Of a DNA stretch of 64,000 nucleotides, positions 18,400 to 26,108 are shown piece by piece. Position 1 is the first letter of the stretch. Each line of letters begins with the position of its first letter. The DNA is from an uncultured bacterium (lineage in GTDB: Bacteria; Bacillota; Clostridia; Lachnospirales; Lachnospiraceae). The notes beneath the pieces were generated by a model. It worked only from the letters and a program-made list of their open reading frames with translations. It did not search any database and was not told the DNA's origin. Where the stretch lies: positions 1 to 64,000 of the forward strand of contig CAMSTY010000012.1 of the NCBI GenBank assembly GCA_947063875.1, in the 5' to 3' direction. The translations under genes were made by a program, and so were the position numbers.

Positions 18400-20067
18400 A
18401 TGGAAGGAAACAGAAAAAGATGGGATACGCTGAAACGTGACCGGATGGAGCGAATCCGGGAAGCGATTCCCCTGGTGAAAATGGGAAAGATCGTGGAAGC
18501 CTCTAATGCAGTCAAATTGCTGGAGACTGTGATCAAGCCTTACGATAAGGTGACGATCGAAGGAGATAATCAGAAACAGGCAGATTTCCTGGCAGACTGC
18601 CTGTGCAAGGTGGACCGGGAACAAGTGCATCATTTGCATATGGTGCAGTCGGCGATTTCCCTGCCGAGCCACCTGGATGTGTTTGAGAAGAAGATTGCCA
18701 GCAAGGTGGACTTCTCCTACGCAGGCTCCCAGGCTACCCGTCTGGCTCAGTTTGTAAAGGAAGGAAAGATCGAGATGGGTGCCATTCACACCTATCTGGA
18801 ACTGTTCGGACGGTATTTTATTGATTTGACTCCCAGAGTGGCCCTGACCGTAGCCGTTTCTGCTGACAAGGAGGGCAATCTTTATACAGGGTTTAACACA
18901 GAGGATACGCCGGTGGTGATCGAGGCCACCAAGTTTAAACAGGGCATCGTCATTGCCCAGGTAAATGAGATCGTGGATAAGGTTCCCCGGGTGGATATCC
19001 CCGGAGACTGGGTGGATTTCGTGATCCAGGCGCCGCAGCCGTTCTACGTGGAGCCTCTGTTCACCAGAGACCCGGCCAATATCACCGATTCCCAGGTGTT
19101 GCGTGCCATGATGGTTATTAAAGGAATCTATGCGGAGTATGGAATCCAGAGTCTGAACCATGGCGTTGGTTTTGATACGGCAGCGATTGAACTTCTGCTT
19201 CCCACTTATGGAGAGGAATTGGGACTGAAGGGTAAGATCTGCAAATATTTCTCTTTGAATCCTCATCCCACGCTGATCCCTGCCATTGAGAGCGGGTGGG
19301 TGGAGTCCATTCACAGCTTTGGCGGTGAATCCGGTATGGCCGATTATGTGGCGGCAAGGTCTGACGTATTCTTTATCGGGCCGGATGATTCCCTCCGTTC
19401 CAACCGTACTTACTGCCAGGCTGCGGGCCATTACGGGATCGACCTGTTTATCGGCGGCACGCTGCAGATTGACAAATTCGGCAACAGCAGCACCGCCACA
19501 GCCTCCCGGATTGCAGGCTTTGGAGGGGCGCCCAACATGGGATGCGATCCCAGAGGAAGACGCCATTCTACGGAGGCATGGTTAAAGTGTGGCCGGGAGG
19601 ACGGGGTTCAGCGTTCTCTGATCGGAGACCTTCCCAGAGGAAGAAGGCTGGTGGTTCAGCTTCAGGAAACCTTCCGTGAGAAGATGGCTCCGGGTTTTGT
19701 CGATAAGCTGGATGCCTGGAAGCTGGCGGAGACGGCCGGCCTTGCTATCCCGCCGGTTATGATTTACGGCGATGATCTGACCCATATTGTAACAGAAGAA
19801 GGTATCGCTTATCTTCATAAATGCAGTTCCCTGGAAGAGCGCATGGCTGCTATCCGTGCTGTGGCAGGCTTCACTGAGGTGGGGCTGGAGGAAAAACCAG
19901 AGGAGACGACGGAACTCCGGAGAAAAGGAATTGTAAGGACCCCGGAGGATCTGGGAATCGACCTGTCCCGCGCAAACCGCAGCCTTCTGGCGGCGAAAAA
20001 TGTCCGTGACCTGGTAGAATGGTCTGGAGGACTTTATCATCCGCCGGCAAAATTCCGCAGCTGGTAA
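18400..20067 (+). CDS. madA: Malonate decarboxylase alpha subunit (acetyl-ACP:malonate ACP transferase)
   Basis: A 555-aa MdcA/MadA protein that exchanges acetate for malonate on the thiol of the acyl carrier protein, making malonyl-ACP for decarboxylation. It has two CoA-transferase-like halves; recognisable stretches are IEGDNQKQADFLADCL, HLHMVQSAISLPSH, LNPHPTLIPAIESGWVESIH and NSSTATASRIAGFGGAPNMG. Length is normal for the family. The start is behind AGGAGGAGAAGACAG. It sits between madB and the ACP gene, as in known mad clusters. Confidence 0.94.
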   Translation: MEGNRKRWDTLKRDRMERIREAIPLVKMGKIVEASNAVKLLETVIKPYDKVTIEGDNQKQADFLADCLCKVDREQVHHLHMVQSAISLPSHLDVFEKKIASKVDFSYAGSQATRLAQFVKEGKIEMGAIHTYLELFGRYFIDLTPRVALTVAVSADKEGNLYTGFNTEDTPVVIEATKFKQGIVIAQVNEIVDKVPRVDIPGDWVDFVIQAPQPFYVEPLFTRDPANITDSQVLRAMMVIKGIYAEYGIQSLNHGVGFDTAAIELLLPTYGEELGLKGKICKYFSLNPHPTLIPAIESGWVESIHSFGGESGMADYVAARSDVFFIGPDDSLRSNRTYCQAAGHYGIDLFIGGTLQIDKFGNSSTATASRIAGFGGAPNMGCDPRGRRHSTEAWLKCGREDGVQRSLIGDLPRGRRLVVQLQETFREKMAPGFVDKLDAWKLAETAGLAIPPVMIYGDDLTHIVTEEGIAYLHKCSSLEERMAAIRAVAGFTEVGLEEKPEETTELRRKGIVRTPEDLGIDLSRANRSLLAAKNVRDLVEWSGGLYHPPAKFRSW

Positions 20068-20132
20068 AGGAAAGATCCTGCAAAAAAACAGCAGATATAT
20101 ATGATGCAGAAAATTGGGAGAGGAGAACAGCC

Positions 20133-20462
20133 ATGGCATTACAGGAATTGAATTTCTCATTTAAGCCGGAAAAAAATTTTACATCCTTTGCACCAGAGTG
20201 GTTCCATAGCGGGGTGGTTGGTTCCGGCGATATGGAAGTTTTGATGGAACATAAGAAACAGGACGGAAAGGTGACCGTAAAAGTGGTGACGCCGGTAACT
20301 GGTTTTGACCAGGTATGGGAGAAGGTACTGGCAAAATTTGTGGCAGAGACTAAGATTGGAAATCTCCACATGGAAATTAACGATAATAATGCGACACCGT
20401 TCATTGTTCACATGCGGCTAAAGCAGGCATTATTTGAGGCGAAAGGAGATGTGGAATCGTGA
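20133..20462 (+). CDS. madE: Malonate decarboxylase acyl carrier protein (delta)
   Basis: A 109-aa MdcC/MadE protein. These carry a 2'-(5''-phosphoribosyl)-3'-dephospho-CoA group on a Ser; the matching site here is Ser31 in GVVGSGDMEVL. The ATG at 20133 follows GGGAGAGGAGAACAGCC; earlier in-frame starts fall inside madA and lack a ribosome site. Its TGA overlaps the GTG start of madC, so the two are translationally coupled. The attached mdcG-like gene downstream would load the prosthetic group. Confidence 0.92.
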   Translation: MALQELNFSFKPEKNFTSFAPEWFHSGVVGSGDMEVLMEHKKQDGKVTVKVVTPVTGFDQVWEKVLAKFVAETKIGNLHMEINDNNATPFIVHMRLKQALFEAKGDVES

Positions 20463-21418
20463 GAAAATGGGAGGAGATGCAGGAAAGAAGCTTTTATGAG
20501 TCCACGGCCAGAGAACGGGCAATAAATCTGGTGGACAAGGGTACCTTTACGGAACTTTTGGCTCCCATTGATAAGATGACCAGCCCTCATCTTCCGATTT
20601 TGGGAGAAGCCGTCTCTTTCGATGACGGTGTTGTGACCGGAGTAGGCAAGATTGGAAAACGTCCGGTGTTTGTGATCTCCCAGGAAGGGCGTTTTATCGG
20701 CGGAGCAGTGGGAGAGGTTCATGGAGCCAAGATGGTGGCGACATTCCGCCTTGCCCAGCAAAGCTATGAGAAGATTAAGGAAAAATATCCCAATGACTAT
20801 GAGAGCCGCATACCGGCTGTGGTGATTTCTTTTGAGACCGGCGGCGTTCGCCTTCATGAGGCAAATGCAGGGCTTTTGGCTCACGCGGAGGTTATGGAGC
20901 AGATTCAGCACTGCCGCGGCAAAATCCCGGTAATCGGCCTGGTAGGAAGCAAGGTTGGATGCTTTGGCGGTATGGGATTTGTAGTGGTGGCGACCGATAT
21001 GGTTATCATGAGCGACAGGGGCCGGATCGGTCTTACAGGTCCAGAGGTTATTGAGGAAGCCATGGGCAAGAAAGAGTTTGACGCTTCGGATAAGAGCCTG
21101 ATCTACCGGATCACCGGCGGAAAGCATAAGTATATTATGCGGGATGCCGCTTATCTGGTAAAGGATACCATCGGTGATTTCCATAAACAGGTGGCTGAGG
21201 CCTTAAAGATGTCTTACGACGAGGTTCAGAGCCATCGCTGCATCGGCAGCCTGAAGCTGGTGGAAGAGCAGCTGGAACTGGTGAAGATCGCCGCGGAGAA
21301 CAATTTCAAGGACGCAACTGATGTCTGGGCCTATTTTGGGAACAAGAAGAGTGATCAGATTCAGGATCAGTTCTATGACGAGTTTATCCGTGAAGCAAAA
21401 AGAAGGCCAAGGAGGTAG
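20459..21418 (+). CDS. madC: Malonyl-ACP:biotin protein carboxyltransferase subunit (beta)
   Basis: A 319-aa crotonase-fold carboxyltransferase subunit (MdcD/MadC). With MadD it transfers the malonyl carboxyl group from ACP to biotin. Conserved stretches are VVISFETGGVRLHEANAGL, GLVGSKVGCFGGMGFV and GRIGLTGPEVIEEAMG. It begins at GTG (GTGA overlap with the madE stop), with AAAGGAG ten bases upstream. Its stop is five bases before madD. Confidence 0.92.
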   Translation: MRKWEEMQERSFYESTARERAINLVDKGTFTELLAPIDKMTSPHLPILGEAVSFDDGVVTGVGKIGKRPVFVISQEGRFIGGAVGEVHGAKMVATFRLAQQSYEKIKEKYPNDYESRIPAVVISFETGGVRLHEANAGLLAHAEVMEQIQHCRGKIPVIGLVGSKVGCFGGMGFVVVATDMVIMSDRGRIGLTGPEVIEEAMGKKEFDASDKSLIYRITGGKHKYIMRDAAYLVKDTIGDFHKQVAEALKMSYDEVQSHRCIGSLKLVEEQLELVKIAAENNFKDATDVWAYFGNKKSDQIQDQFYDEFIREAKRRPRR

Positions 21419-21423
21419 GAAAT

Positions 21424-22266
21424 ATGGGGATGACAATGCTGGGAAAAGGCAGAAAAGCCATTTCCATGATTTTAGACGAAGGGTCCTTTGTGGAAGGGAA
21501 GATTGACGAATATACATTGCCGGATATCGGTCCGGGCGCAGTGATCGGTACCGGTTCCTTAAAAGGACGCAAGATAGCGGTAATCGCTAACGACGCCATG
21601 GTGAGAAATCCCCGGTTTCCCGTTGTGTATTCCGGCGTTATCGGCATGGAAGAGGCCTATAAAATGGCGACCACCGTATATAAGATGATCGAGTTGGATA
21701 AGGATAAGCCTCAGGGAGAAAAAAGGCCCCTGGTGCTGATTGTGGACACTCCAGGAAACGGTCCCGGTAAAGTGGAGGAGCTTTTTGGGATGAATAAGGC
21801 CACCGGCGCCTATCAGCTGTCTCTGGCGGAGGCCAGGCAACATGGACATCCTATTGTGGCCATGATTATCGGAAGAGCCATAAGCGGGGCGTTTCTGTGC
21901 CATGGACTGCAGGCCGACCATATCCTGTCTTTGTCGGAAGAGTTCCAGACCATGATCCATGTAATGCCCTTGGCAGGAATTGCCCGTATTACCAAGAGGG
22001 ATATCGAATCTCTGACAGAACTTTCCAAGACCAATCCGGTGTTTGCGTCAGGAGCTGGTTTCTTCTACAAGCTGGGCGGACTGGAGGAACTGGTAAATAG
22101 TGTGGACGATATGAAGGACACCATTGACCGTCATATTACGGAGATCTACAAGTGCAATGCCGAAGGCAATTCAGAAAAATGCCGTCCCTCTCCTTTCCCA
22201 TCGCCATCTGTCCTTAAATATACTCCGCTTCTACCTTGGCAAACTCATCATACATATGATGTATGA
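21424..22266 (+). CDS. madD: Carboxyltransferase subunit (gamma), C terminus altered by a palindrome
   Basis: A 280-aa MdcE/MadD-type crotonase-fold subunit, partner of MadC. Conserved parts include LVLIVDTPGNGPGKVEELFG, VAMIIGRAISGAFLCHGLQ and DHILSLSEEFQTMIHVMP. The normal frame ends abnormally: from about codon 253 it runs into the left arm of the palindrome at 22179-22335 and adds 28 unrelated residues. Removing 82 bases (22181-22262) would restore an in-frame ending that reads YDEFAKVEAEYI, a far more natural tail that would make a 264-aa protein. The catalytic body is complete, so activity may survive. Confidence 0.88.
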   Translation: MGMTMLGKGRKAISMILDEGSFVEGKIDEYTLPDIGPGAVIGTGSLKGRKIAVIANDAMVRNPRFPVVYSGVIGMEEAYKMATTVYKMIELDKDKPQGEKRPLVLIVDTPGNGPGKVEELFGMNKATGAYQLSLAEARQHGHPIVAMIIGRAISGAFLCHGLQADHILSLSEEFQTMIHVMPLAGIARITKRDIESLTELSKTNPVFASGAGFFYKLGGLEELVNSVDDMKDTIDRHITEIYKCNAEGNSEKCRPSPFPSPSVLKYTPLLPWQTHHTYDV

Positions 22267-22335
22267 TGAGTTTGCCAAGGTAGAAGCGGAGTATATTTAA
22301 GGACAGATGGCGATGGGAAAGGAGAGGGACGGCAT
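22179..22335. repeat. Perfect 77-bp inverted repeat with 3-bp spacer
   Basis: Bases 22179-22255 are the exact reverse complement of 22259-22335, with only ATG between. The right arm contains the apparent native end of madD, the madH ribosome site and the madH start codon; the left arm is an inverted copy of it inserted in madD. In mRNA it would fold into one uninterrupted 77-bp hairpin hiding the madH ribosome site. It may be a template-switch mutation, a clonal variant, or an assembly or amplification artefact. Confidence 0.97.
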
Positions 22336-23404
22336 GGATAAGGTCAGTGAACTGAAAGCATTTTTGGAAGAGTTTGGGACAGCTCCTACCCTGGAGGAGA
22401 TGAAGCGGCGCGACCTGAAGGAAAAAGGGATTGACGGCCCTACAGGAGCGCATGTGATTGAAGAAATCCATACCCCTTTTAACTTCGCCTACATCACCAC
22501 GACTACAGGTACTATGGCATTCCAGAATCTGGTCGGGGTCACCCATAATGAAATCGCAGGAAGGATTGAGGCTGCCAGGGAGATGTTCTCCCTGGCAGGA
22601 CTGAAAAAGGGTTGCCGGTTGCTGATCAGCTATCCGCCTCTTGTCAGTGTCTTTTCCAAAGCTGCACTGGATGCGCTGGAGGTCCAGACCGAGTTTCTCA
22701 TTCGTTCGGAACGGGATGCCTTTATTCTGGCCATGTGCGAAAAGCAGCCTCAGGCTGTGGCAGGAGAATCTACATTTATGAAAAAGGCCCTGGAGGATGC
22801 AGAAGGCATGGGGCTGCTGGAGTCGTTCCCCAAAGGCTGTGTGTTTCTGGCGGCGGGGACTCCTCTGGATATCGAGTTTCTCGAGACGGCAAAAAAGATT
22901 GACGGGAAGGTCCATGACCTTTATGGATGCCAGGAATTTGGCTTTCTGACTTTAGACGGGGTGCCGCTCAGGAAGGACCTGACACTGATTCCGAGAGAGG
23001 AAGGATATCAGGACCTGTATGTGGGAGGACTTTCCACCGGAGACTGTTTCGCCGTGTCAGAAAAGGGACATGTCTGCAATCCTGACGGCAAGATTCTTAC
23101 CTATTCCAGAAAACGCCACAACACAGAATGCGAGGTTATCTTAAAGAAGACGACTGCCAACGGGCTGCCGACCGCACGCCGGCTTGCCAGGACGATCCTG
23201 CGTCTGAAGGCAAAATTCATTTCTCTGGATAAGGATCTGGAATTTGGGGCGGAGGCTACGCAGCTTCTGATCCGCAACCAGAAGGGCGAAGAATGGTATG
23301 TGGAAGGACCGGTAAAGACACAGCTGTTTGATGAACTGATGCAGGCGCAGATCGATTATCAGTCAAGGGGAAAGTCAGATCCGGTATGGCTGAAAGAGCG
23401 GTAA
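22334..23404 (+). CDS. madH: ACP-SH:acetate ligase (MadH-like)
   Basis: A 356-aa protein resembling a short acyl-adenylating enzyme of the phenylacetate-CoA ligase type, with TTTGTMAFQNLVGVTH as the probable nucleotide loop and DLYGCQEFG as a later adenylation motif. In the mad system MadH acetylates the ACP thiol with ATP, priming the decarboxylase. The ATG at 22334 follows AAGGAGAGGG by six bases; both lie in the right arm of the giant palindrome, so translation may depend on that hairpin opening. An upstream in-frame ATG would add nine residues. Confidence 0.8.
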   Translation: MDKVSELKAFLEEFGTAPTLEEMKRRDLKEKGIDGPTGAHVIEEIHTPFNFAYITTTTGTMAFQNLVGVTHNEIAGRIEAAREMFSLAGLKKGCRLLISYPPLVSVFSKAALDALEVQTEFLIRSERDAFILAMCEKQPQAVAGESTFMKKALEDAEGMGLLESFPKGCVFLAAGTPLDIEFLETAKKIDGKVHDLYGCQEFGFLTLDGVPLRKDLTLIPREEGYQDLYVGGLSTGDCFAVSEKGHVCNPDGKILTYSRKRHNTECEVILKKTTANGLPTARRLARTILRLKAKFISLDKDLEFGAEATQLLIRNQKGEEWYVEGPVKTQLFDELMQAQIDYQSRGKSDPVWLKER

Positions 23405-23411
23405 GGGATAC

Positions 23412-23431
23412 AGGCGAAAACTTTTTCGCCT
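23412..23431 (+). terminator. Hairpin directly after madH
   Basis: AGGCGAAAA and TTTTCGCCT pair with a two-base turn, eight bases after the madH stop. No T run follows, so it is more likely a processing or partial termination element than a full terminator. Confidence 0.4.
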
Positions 23432-23438
23432 ACCTGGA

Positions 23439-23455
23439 TTGTTAAAAAAATAACA
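23439..23455. promoter_or_regulatory. Palindromic motif TTGTTAAAAAAATAACA, copy 2
   Basis: Identical over 17 bases to 16180-16196 and placed about 82 bases before the mdcG-like gene, much as copy 1 stands before the first mad gene. Confidence 0.4.
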
Positions 23456-23537
23456 AAATAGGTGCAGAGGGGATGAAATAAGGAGGGGTAAAAAAGACGC
23501 CTGAAAATATCCCGGAAAGAAAGGGAGAAGGGCAGAT

Positions 23538-24233
23538 ATGGAGAGAAATAACGCGGAAGAATGGAAAAAGGGGTGGAACCGCCATACTTTGATCTGGATT
23601 ACGCCGGAAGGCCGGAAATATGCGGCGGAACATATCTTTTCCTGGCAATGGGAAGAAGACGAGGCTGAGACGATTGCCTGGAAACGGCTTCTGGTGCAGG
23701 ACGCAGAAGTGCCCGGCATTATCTGCCGGCAGCCGGAGAAAAGAGAAGGCTTTTGGCTGGCAGGATTTTCTCACTGGGAGTATCAGAACGGAAGCCGGAT
23801 GCGTATGCTGGCCTATGTGCCGCAGGAAATGGTGTGGAAAAGCTGCTCTCCTTTTGAATTGTGCGCAGGAGAGGAACGAGAGCGGATTTGCTGGAAATAT
23901 CCGGAACTAAGCTGGGTTTTTACAGCCGCGGACCGTTTTGGGGTGGAAGTGGGTTTGTATGGTTCCACTGCATTGGAATGGGTGACAAAGCGTCCCTACC
24001 GGAATAGGAATTCCGATTTTGATCTTTATATCCGGTCAGGGAAGGAAGGACAACTGAAAAGCTTCGGACAGGAACTTTACCGCCAGGAACAAAGGCAGGG
24101 AGTACGGTTTGATGCAGAAGTAGAGATCAATGGCTTTGGCGTGAAGCTGAAAGAACTTATGGAAAATAGAAAAACATTTCTGGGAAAAGGGCTTTATGAT
24201 GTGGAATTGTTTCAGGCAAAGGACCTGATTTAA
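23538..24233 (+). CDS. mdcG: Malonate decarboxylase holo-ACP synthase (MdcG-like)
   Basis: A 231-aa nucleotidyltransferase-fold protein. MdcG attaches the phosphoribosyl-dephospho-CoA prosthetic group to the malonate ACP. The diagnostic segment is GLYGSTALEWVTKRPYR followed by NSDFDLYI, which supplies the Gly-Ser and Asp-x-Asp metal-binding pattern of this fold. It lies in the position corresponding to madK in Malonomonas. The enzyme that makes the prosthetic-group precursor (MdcB/CitG/MadG) is not in the window and must be elsewhere. The gap from madH (133 bases) is larger than others in the operon and carries the shared palindromic motif. Confidence 0.82.
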   Translation: MERNNAEEWKKGWNRHTLIWITPEGRKYAAEHIFSWQWEEDEAETIAWKRLLVQDAEVPGIICRQPEKREGFWLAGFSHWEYQNGSRMRMLAYVPQEMVWKSCSPFELCAGEERERICWKYPELSWVFTAADRFGVEVGLYGSTALEWVTKRPYRNRNSDFDLYIRSGKEGQLKSFGQELYRQEQRQGVRFDAEVEINGFGVKLKELMENRKTFLGKGLYDVELFQAKDLI

Positions 24234-24364
24234 AGGCGGGCGACAGCTGATACCATTGGCTGTTGCTATCTCAGTTTGTTACAGTTTTTTGAAATTCTTT
24301 TTCGCTGTATGACGTCAAACGCAGGCGTGAGAAGGCAATACATCTTAAAGTAGGAGGATTCAGT

Positions 24365-24745
24365 ATGGAAATTTTTGGATTGGGGATTATTGGGGCATGT
24401 ATGTTTATCGGTTCCTTTATCGGCCGTCTGCTGGGAGCGGCTTTAGGACTTGGAAGCGACGTCGGCGGCGTGGGATTTGCCATGGTTCTGATCGTGGTGC
24501 TCTGCGCCTATCTGGAAAAGACAGGTAAGAGCCTGAACAAAAAAACCGAGGGTGGAATTCAGTTCCTAAGCGCATTGTACATTCCGGTAGTGGTGGCTAT
24601 GTCTATGAATCAGAATGTATATTCGGCTGTTACGGAAGGGGTTATTCCTATTGTGGCAGGAGTGGTGGCAACCGTAGGTTCGCTGCTGCTGATCCCGTTG
24701 CTGTCCAAACTGGCAAAAGATACAGATAAAGAACAAAACGCATAA
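24365..24745 (+). CDS. madL: Malonate transporter subunit MadL
   Basis: A 126-aa membrane protein with about four hydrophobic segments, matching MadL, the small half of the Na+-coupled MadLM malonate carrier. Recognisable stretches are IIGACMFIGSFIGRLLG and YIPVVVAMSMNQNVYSAV. The start follows AGTAGGAGGATTCAGT. It stands 131 bases after mdcG and 16 bases before madM, so uptake and breakdown of malonate are encoded together. Confidence 0.9.
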   Translation: MEIFGLGIIGACMFIGSFIGRLLGAALGLGSDVGGVGFAMVLIVVLCAYLEKTGKSLNKKTEGGIQFLSALYIPVVVAMSMNQNVYSAVTEGVIPIVAGVVATVGSLLLIPLLSKLAKDTDKEQNA

Positions 24746-24761
24746 CAGGGGGAGAGGGACA

Positions 24762-25517
24762 ATGAAAATATTCACATCAATGGCCACGTCCTATGGCCTG
24801 GTAGGAGCATTTATTCTGGTAGCAGTTATTATGTGGGTCAGCTATACGTTTGCCGGACTTCTGAAACAAAAGCGGATGGGTTCAGCGATTGCCATTATGG
24901 TTGCTCTGGTTGTCGCCTTTATCGGCGGCAAGATTACGGGCGGTGAAAAGGGAATCTCCGATATTGCTGTTTTTGGCGGCGTAGGGCTTTTGGGAGGCGG
25001 AATGATGCGTGACTATACCATCGTTTCCACAGCCTACGGAGTAAAGGTTGAGAATCTGAAAAAAGCAGGGCTTGCCGGTACGGTTGCCTTGCTGGTAGGC
25101 ATTGTTTTTTCTTTTGTAGTCGGCGTGGTTATAGCATGGCTTATGGGATATCGTGACCCGGCAGAGCTGGCAACTATCGGGGGAGGGGTAGAGACCTTTG
25201 TGGTAGGACCGGTGACTGGCGCTGCCTTGGGAGTGAGTTCTGATGTAATCGCTCTTTCGATTGCCGCCGGTGTGGTAAAATCCGTGGTAGCGATGATTCT
25301 GACTCCGCTTGTGGCAGAGAAGCTGAAAGTAAATAATCCTACAGGCGCTATGATTTTCGGAGGCCTGATCGGCTCTACCAGCGGTGTAGCCGGCGGCCTG
25401 GCAGCTACGGATGCCAGCCTGGTGCCTTATGGCGCTATGGTCGCTACCTTCTACACAGGGCTTGGCTGCCTGCTGACACCAACGATTCTGTCATTGGTGA
25501 CTAATATGATCTTCTAA
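24762..25517 (+). CDS. madM: Malonate transporter subunit MadM
   Basis: A 251-aa polytopic protein matching MadM, the larger half of the malonate/Na+ symporter. It has Gly-rich helices (VFGGVGLLGGGMMRDYTIVS, GGGVETFVVGPVTG, IFGGLIGSTSGVAGG) and about six to seven predicted membrane segments. It ends the operon; a strong terminator follows at 25591-25644. Confidence 0.9.
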   Translation: MKIFTSMATSYGLVGAFILVAVIMWVSYTFAGLLKQKRMGSAIAIMVALVVAFIGGKITGGEKGISDIAVFGGVGLLGGGMMRDYTIVSTAYGVKVENLKKAGLAGTVALLVGIVFSFVVGVVIAWLMGYRDPAELATIGGGVETFVVGPVTGAALGVSSDVIALSIAAGVVKSVVAMILTPLVAEKLKVNNPTGAMIFGGLIGSTSGVAGGLAATDASLVPYGAMVATFYTGLGCLLTPTILSLVTNMIF

Positions 25518-25590
25518 TTATGCCCGGATTTTGTCAGGGAAATGAATTTCCCGGCAATTTCTACATACATATTTTCTTTCTGTATATGTG

Positions 25591-25644
25591 AAATGAGACT
25601 GCCGTATCCATGGTTGGAAAGCCAGGGATGCGGCAGTCTCATTT
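25591..25644 (+). terminator. Terminator at the end of the mad operon
   Basis: AAATGAGACTGCCG pairs perfectly with CGGCAGTCTCATTT, extended by TATCC/GGATG, and ends in four Ts. The A-rich 5' side allows some function in the other direction. Confidence 0.85.
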
Positions 25645-25693
25645 TACAGGGGCTTTTAGGGAAGAAACAGGATAGGGCATCATAAAGTTTTGC

Positions 25694-25722
25694 TGGACAG
25701 ATACCGGCAGCGGTGATAAAAT
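25694..25722 (+). promoter_or_regulatory. Putative thiC promoter
   Basis: TGGACA (25694-25699), 17 bases, then TAAAAT (25717-25722). Transcription would begin just before the TPP aptamer. Confidence 0.55.
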
Positions 25723-25735
25723 AAAAGAACTGAAA

Positions 25736-25833
25736 CGCAATAAGAGGGAGCTCGTGCGGCGGGCTGAGAGGAAGTAATCGAACTTCGACCTTTATTACCT
25801 GATTTGGATAATGCCAACGTAGGGACTTGTGCG
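25736..25833 (+). ncRNA. TPP riboswitch (THI element)
   Basis: The conserved thiamine-pyrophosphate aptamer is clear: GGGAG-CTCGTGCGGCGGGCTGAGAGG forms the P2/P4-P5 side, and ACCTGATTTGGATAATGCCA with CGTAGGGA forms the other; CGCA/TGCG closes P1. It is followed, about 150 bases later, by an intrinsic terminator (25987-26027) and then thiC. Binding of TPP should favour termination and shut off thiamine synthesis genes. The spacing between aptamer and terminator is longer than usual, with GC-rich hairpin sequence (GCCGG/CCGGC near 25900) in between. Confidence 0.95.
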
Positions 25834-25986
25834 AAATGTGATGACCATAAGGCAGAGGGAATGTCAAAAGGGCAGGATGCTTTTTTGAGGGCCAGAAGAG
25901 CCGGCGGGATGTGCCGGCGGCGAGGCTTTGAGAGATCTGCCCGGATGAAACGATCCGATGGAATATTGTCGGAATGAAAAAGTGGG

Positions 25987-26027
25987 CGTCCTGTGTAAGC
26001 GTAAGAACCTTACACAGGACGTTTTTT
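25987..26027 (+). terminator. Riboswitch-controlled terminator before thiC
   Basis: CGTCCTGTGTAAG and CTTACACAGGACG form a perfect 13-bp stem with a 9-nt loop, followed by TTTTTTATTT. It is the probable expression platform of the TPP riboswitch. Confidence 0.92.
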
Positions 26028-26108
26028 ATTTCATAGGAAAGTGTGCGCCCTCATTTTGCCGGGGCAGGAAACCAGACAGGAGAGAATGCGTTTGGAGAAA
26101 GGAGAATG

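Noticed and set aside
18337-19566. 409-codon minus-strand frame opposite madA
   Set aside because: Antisense shadow of a clear madA gene, with His/Gln-rich composition typical of such shadows.
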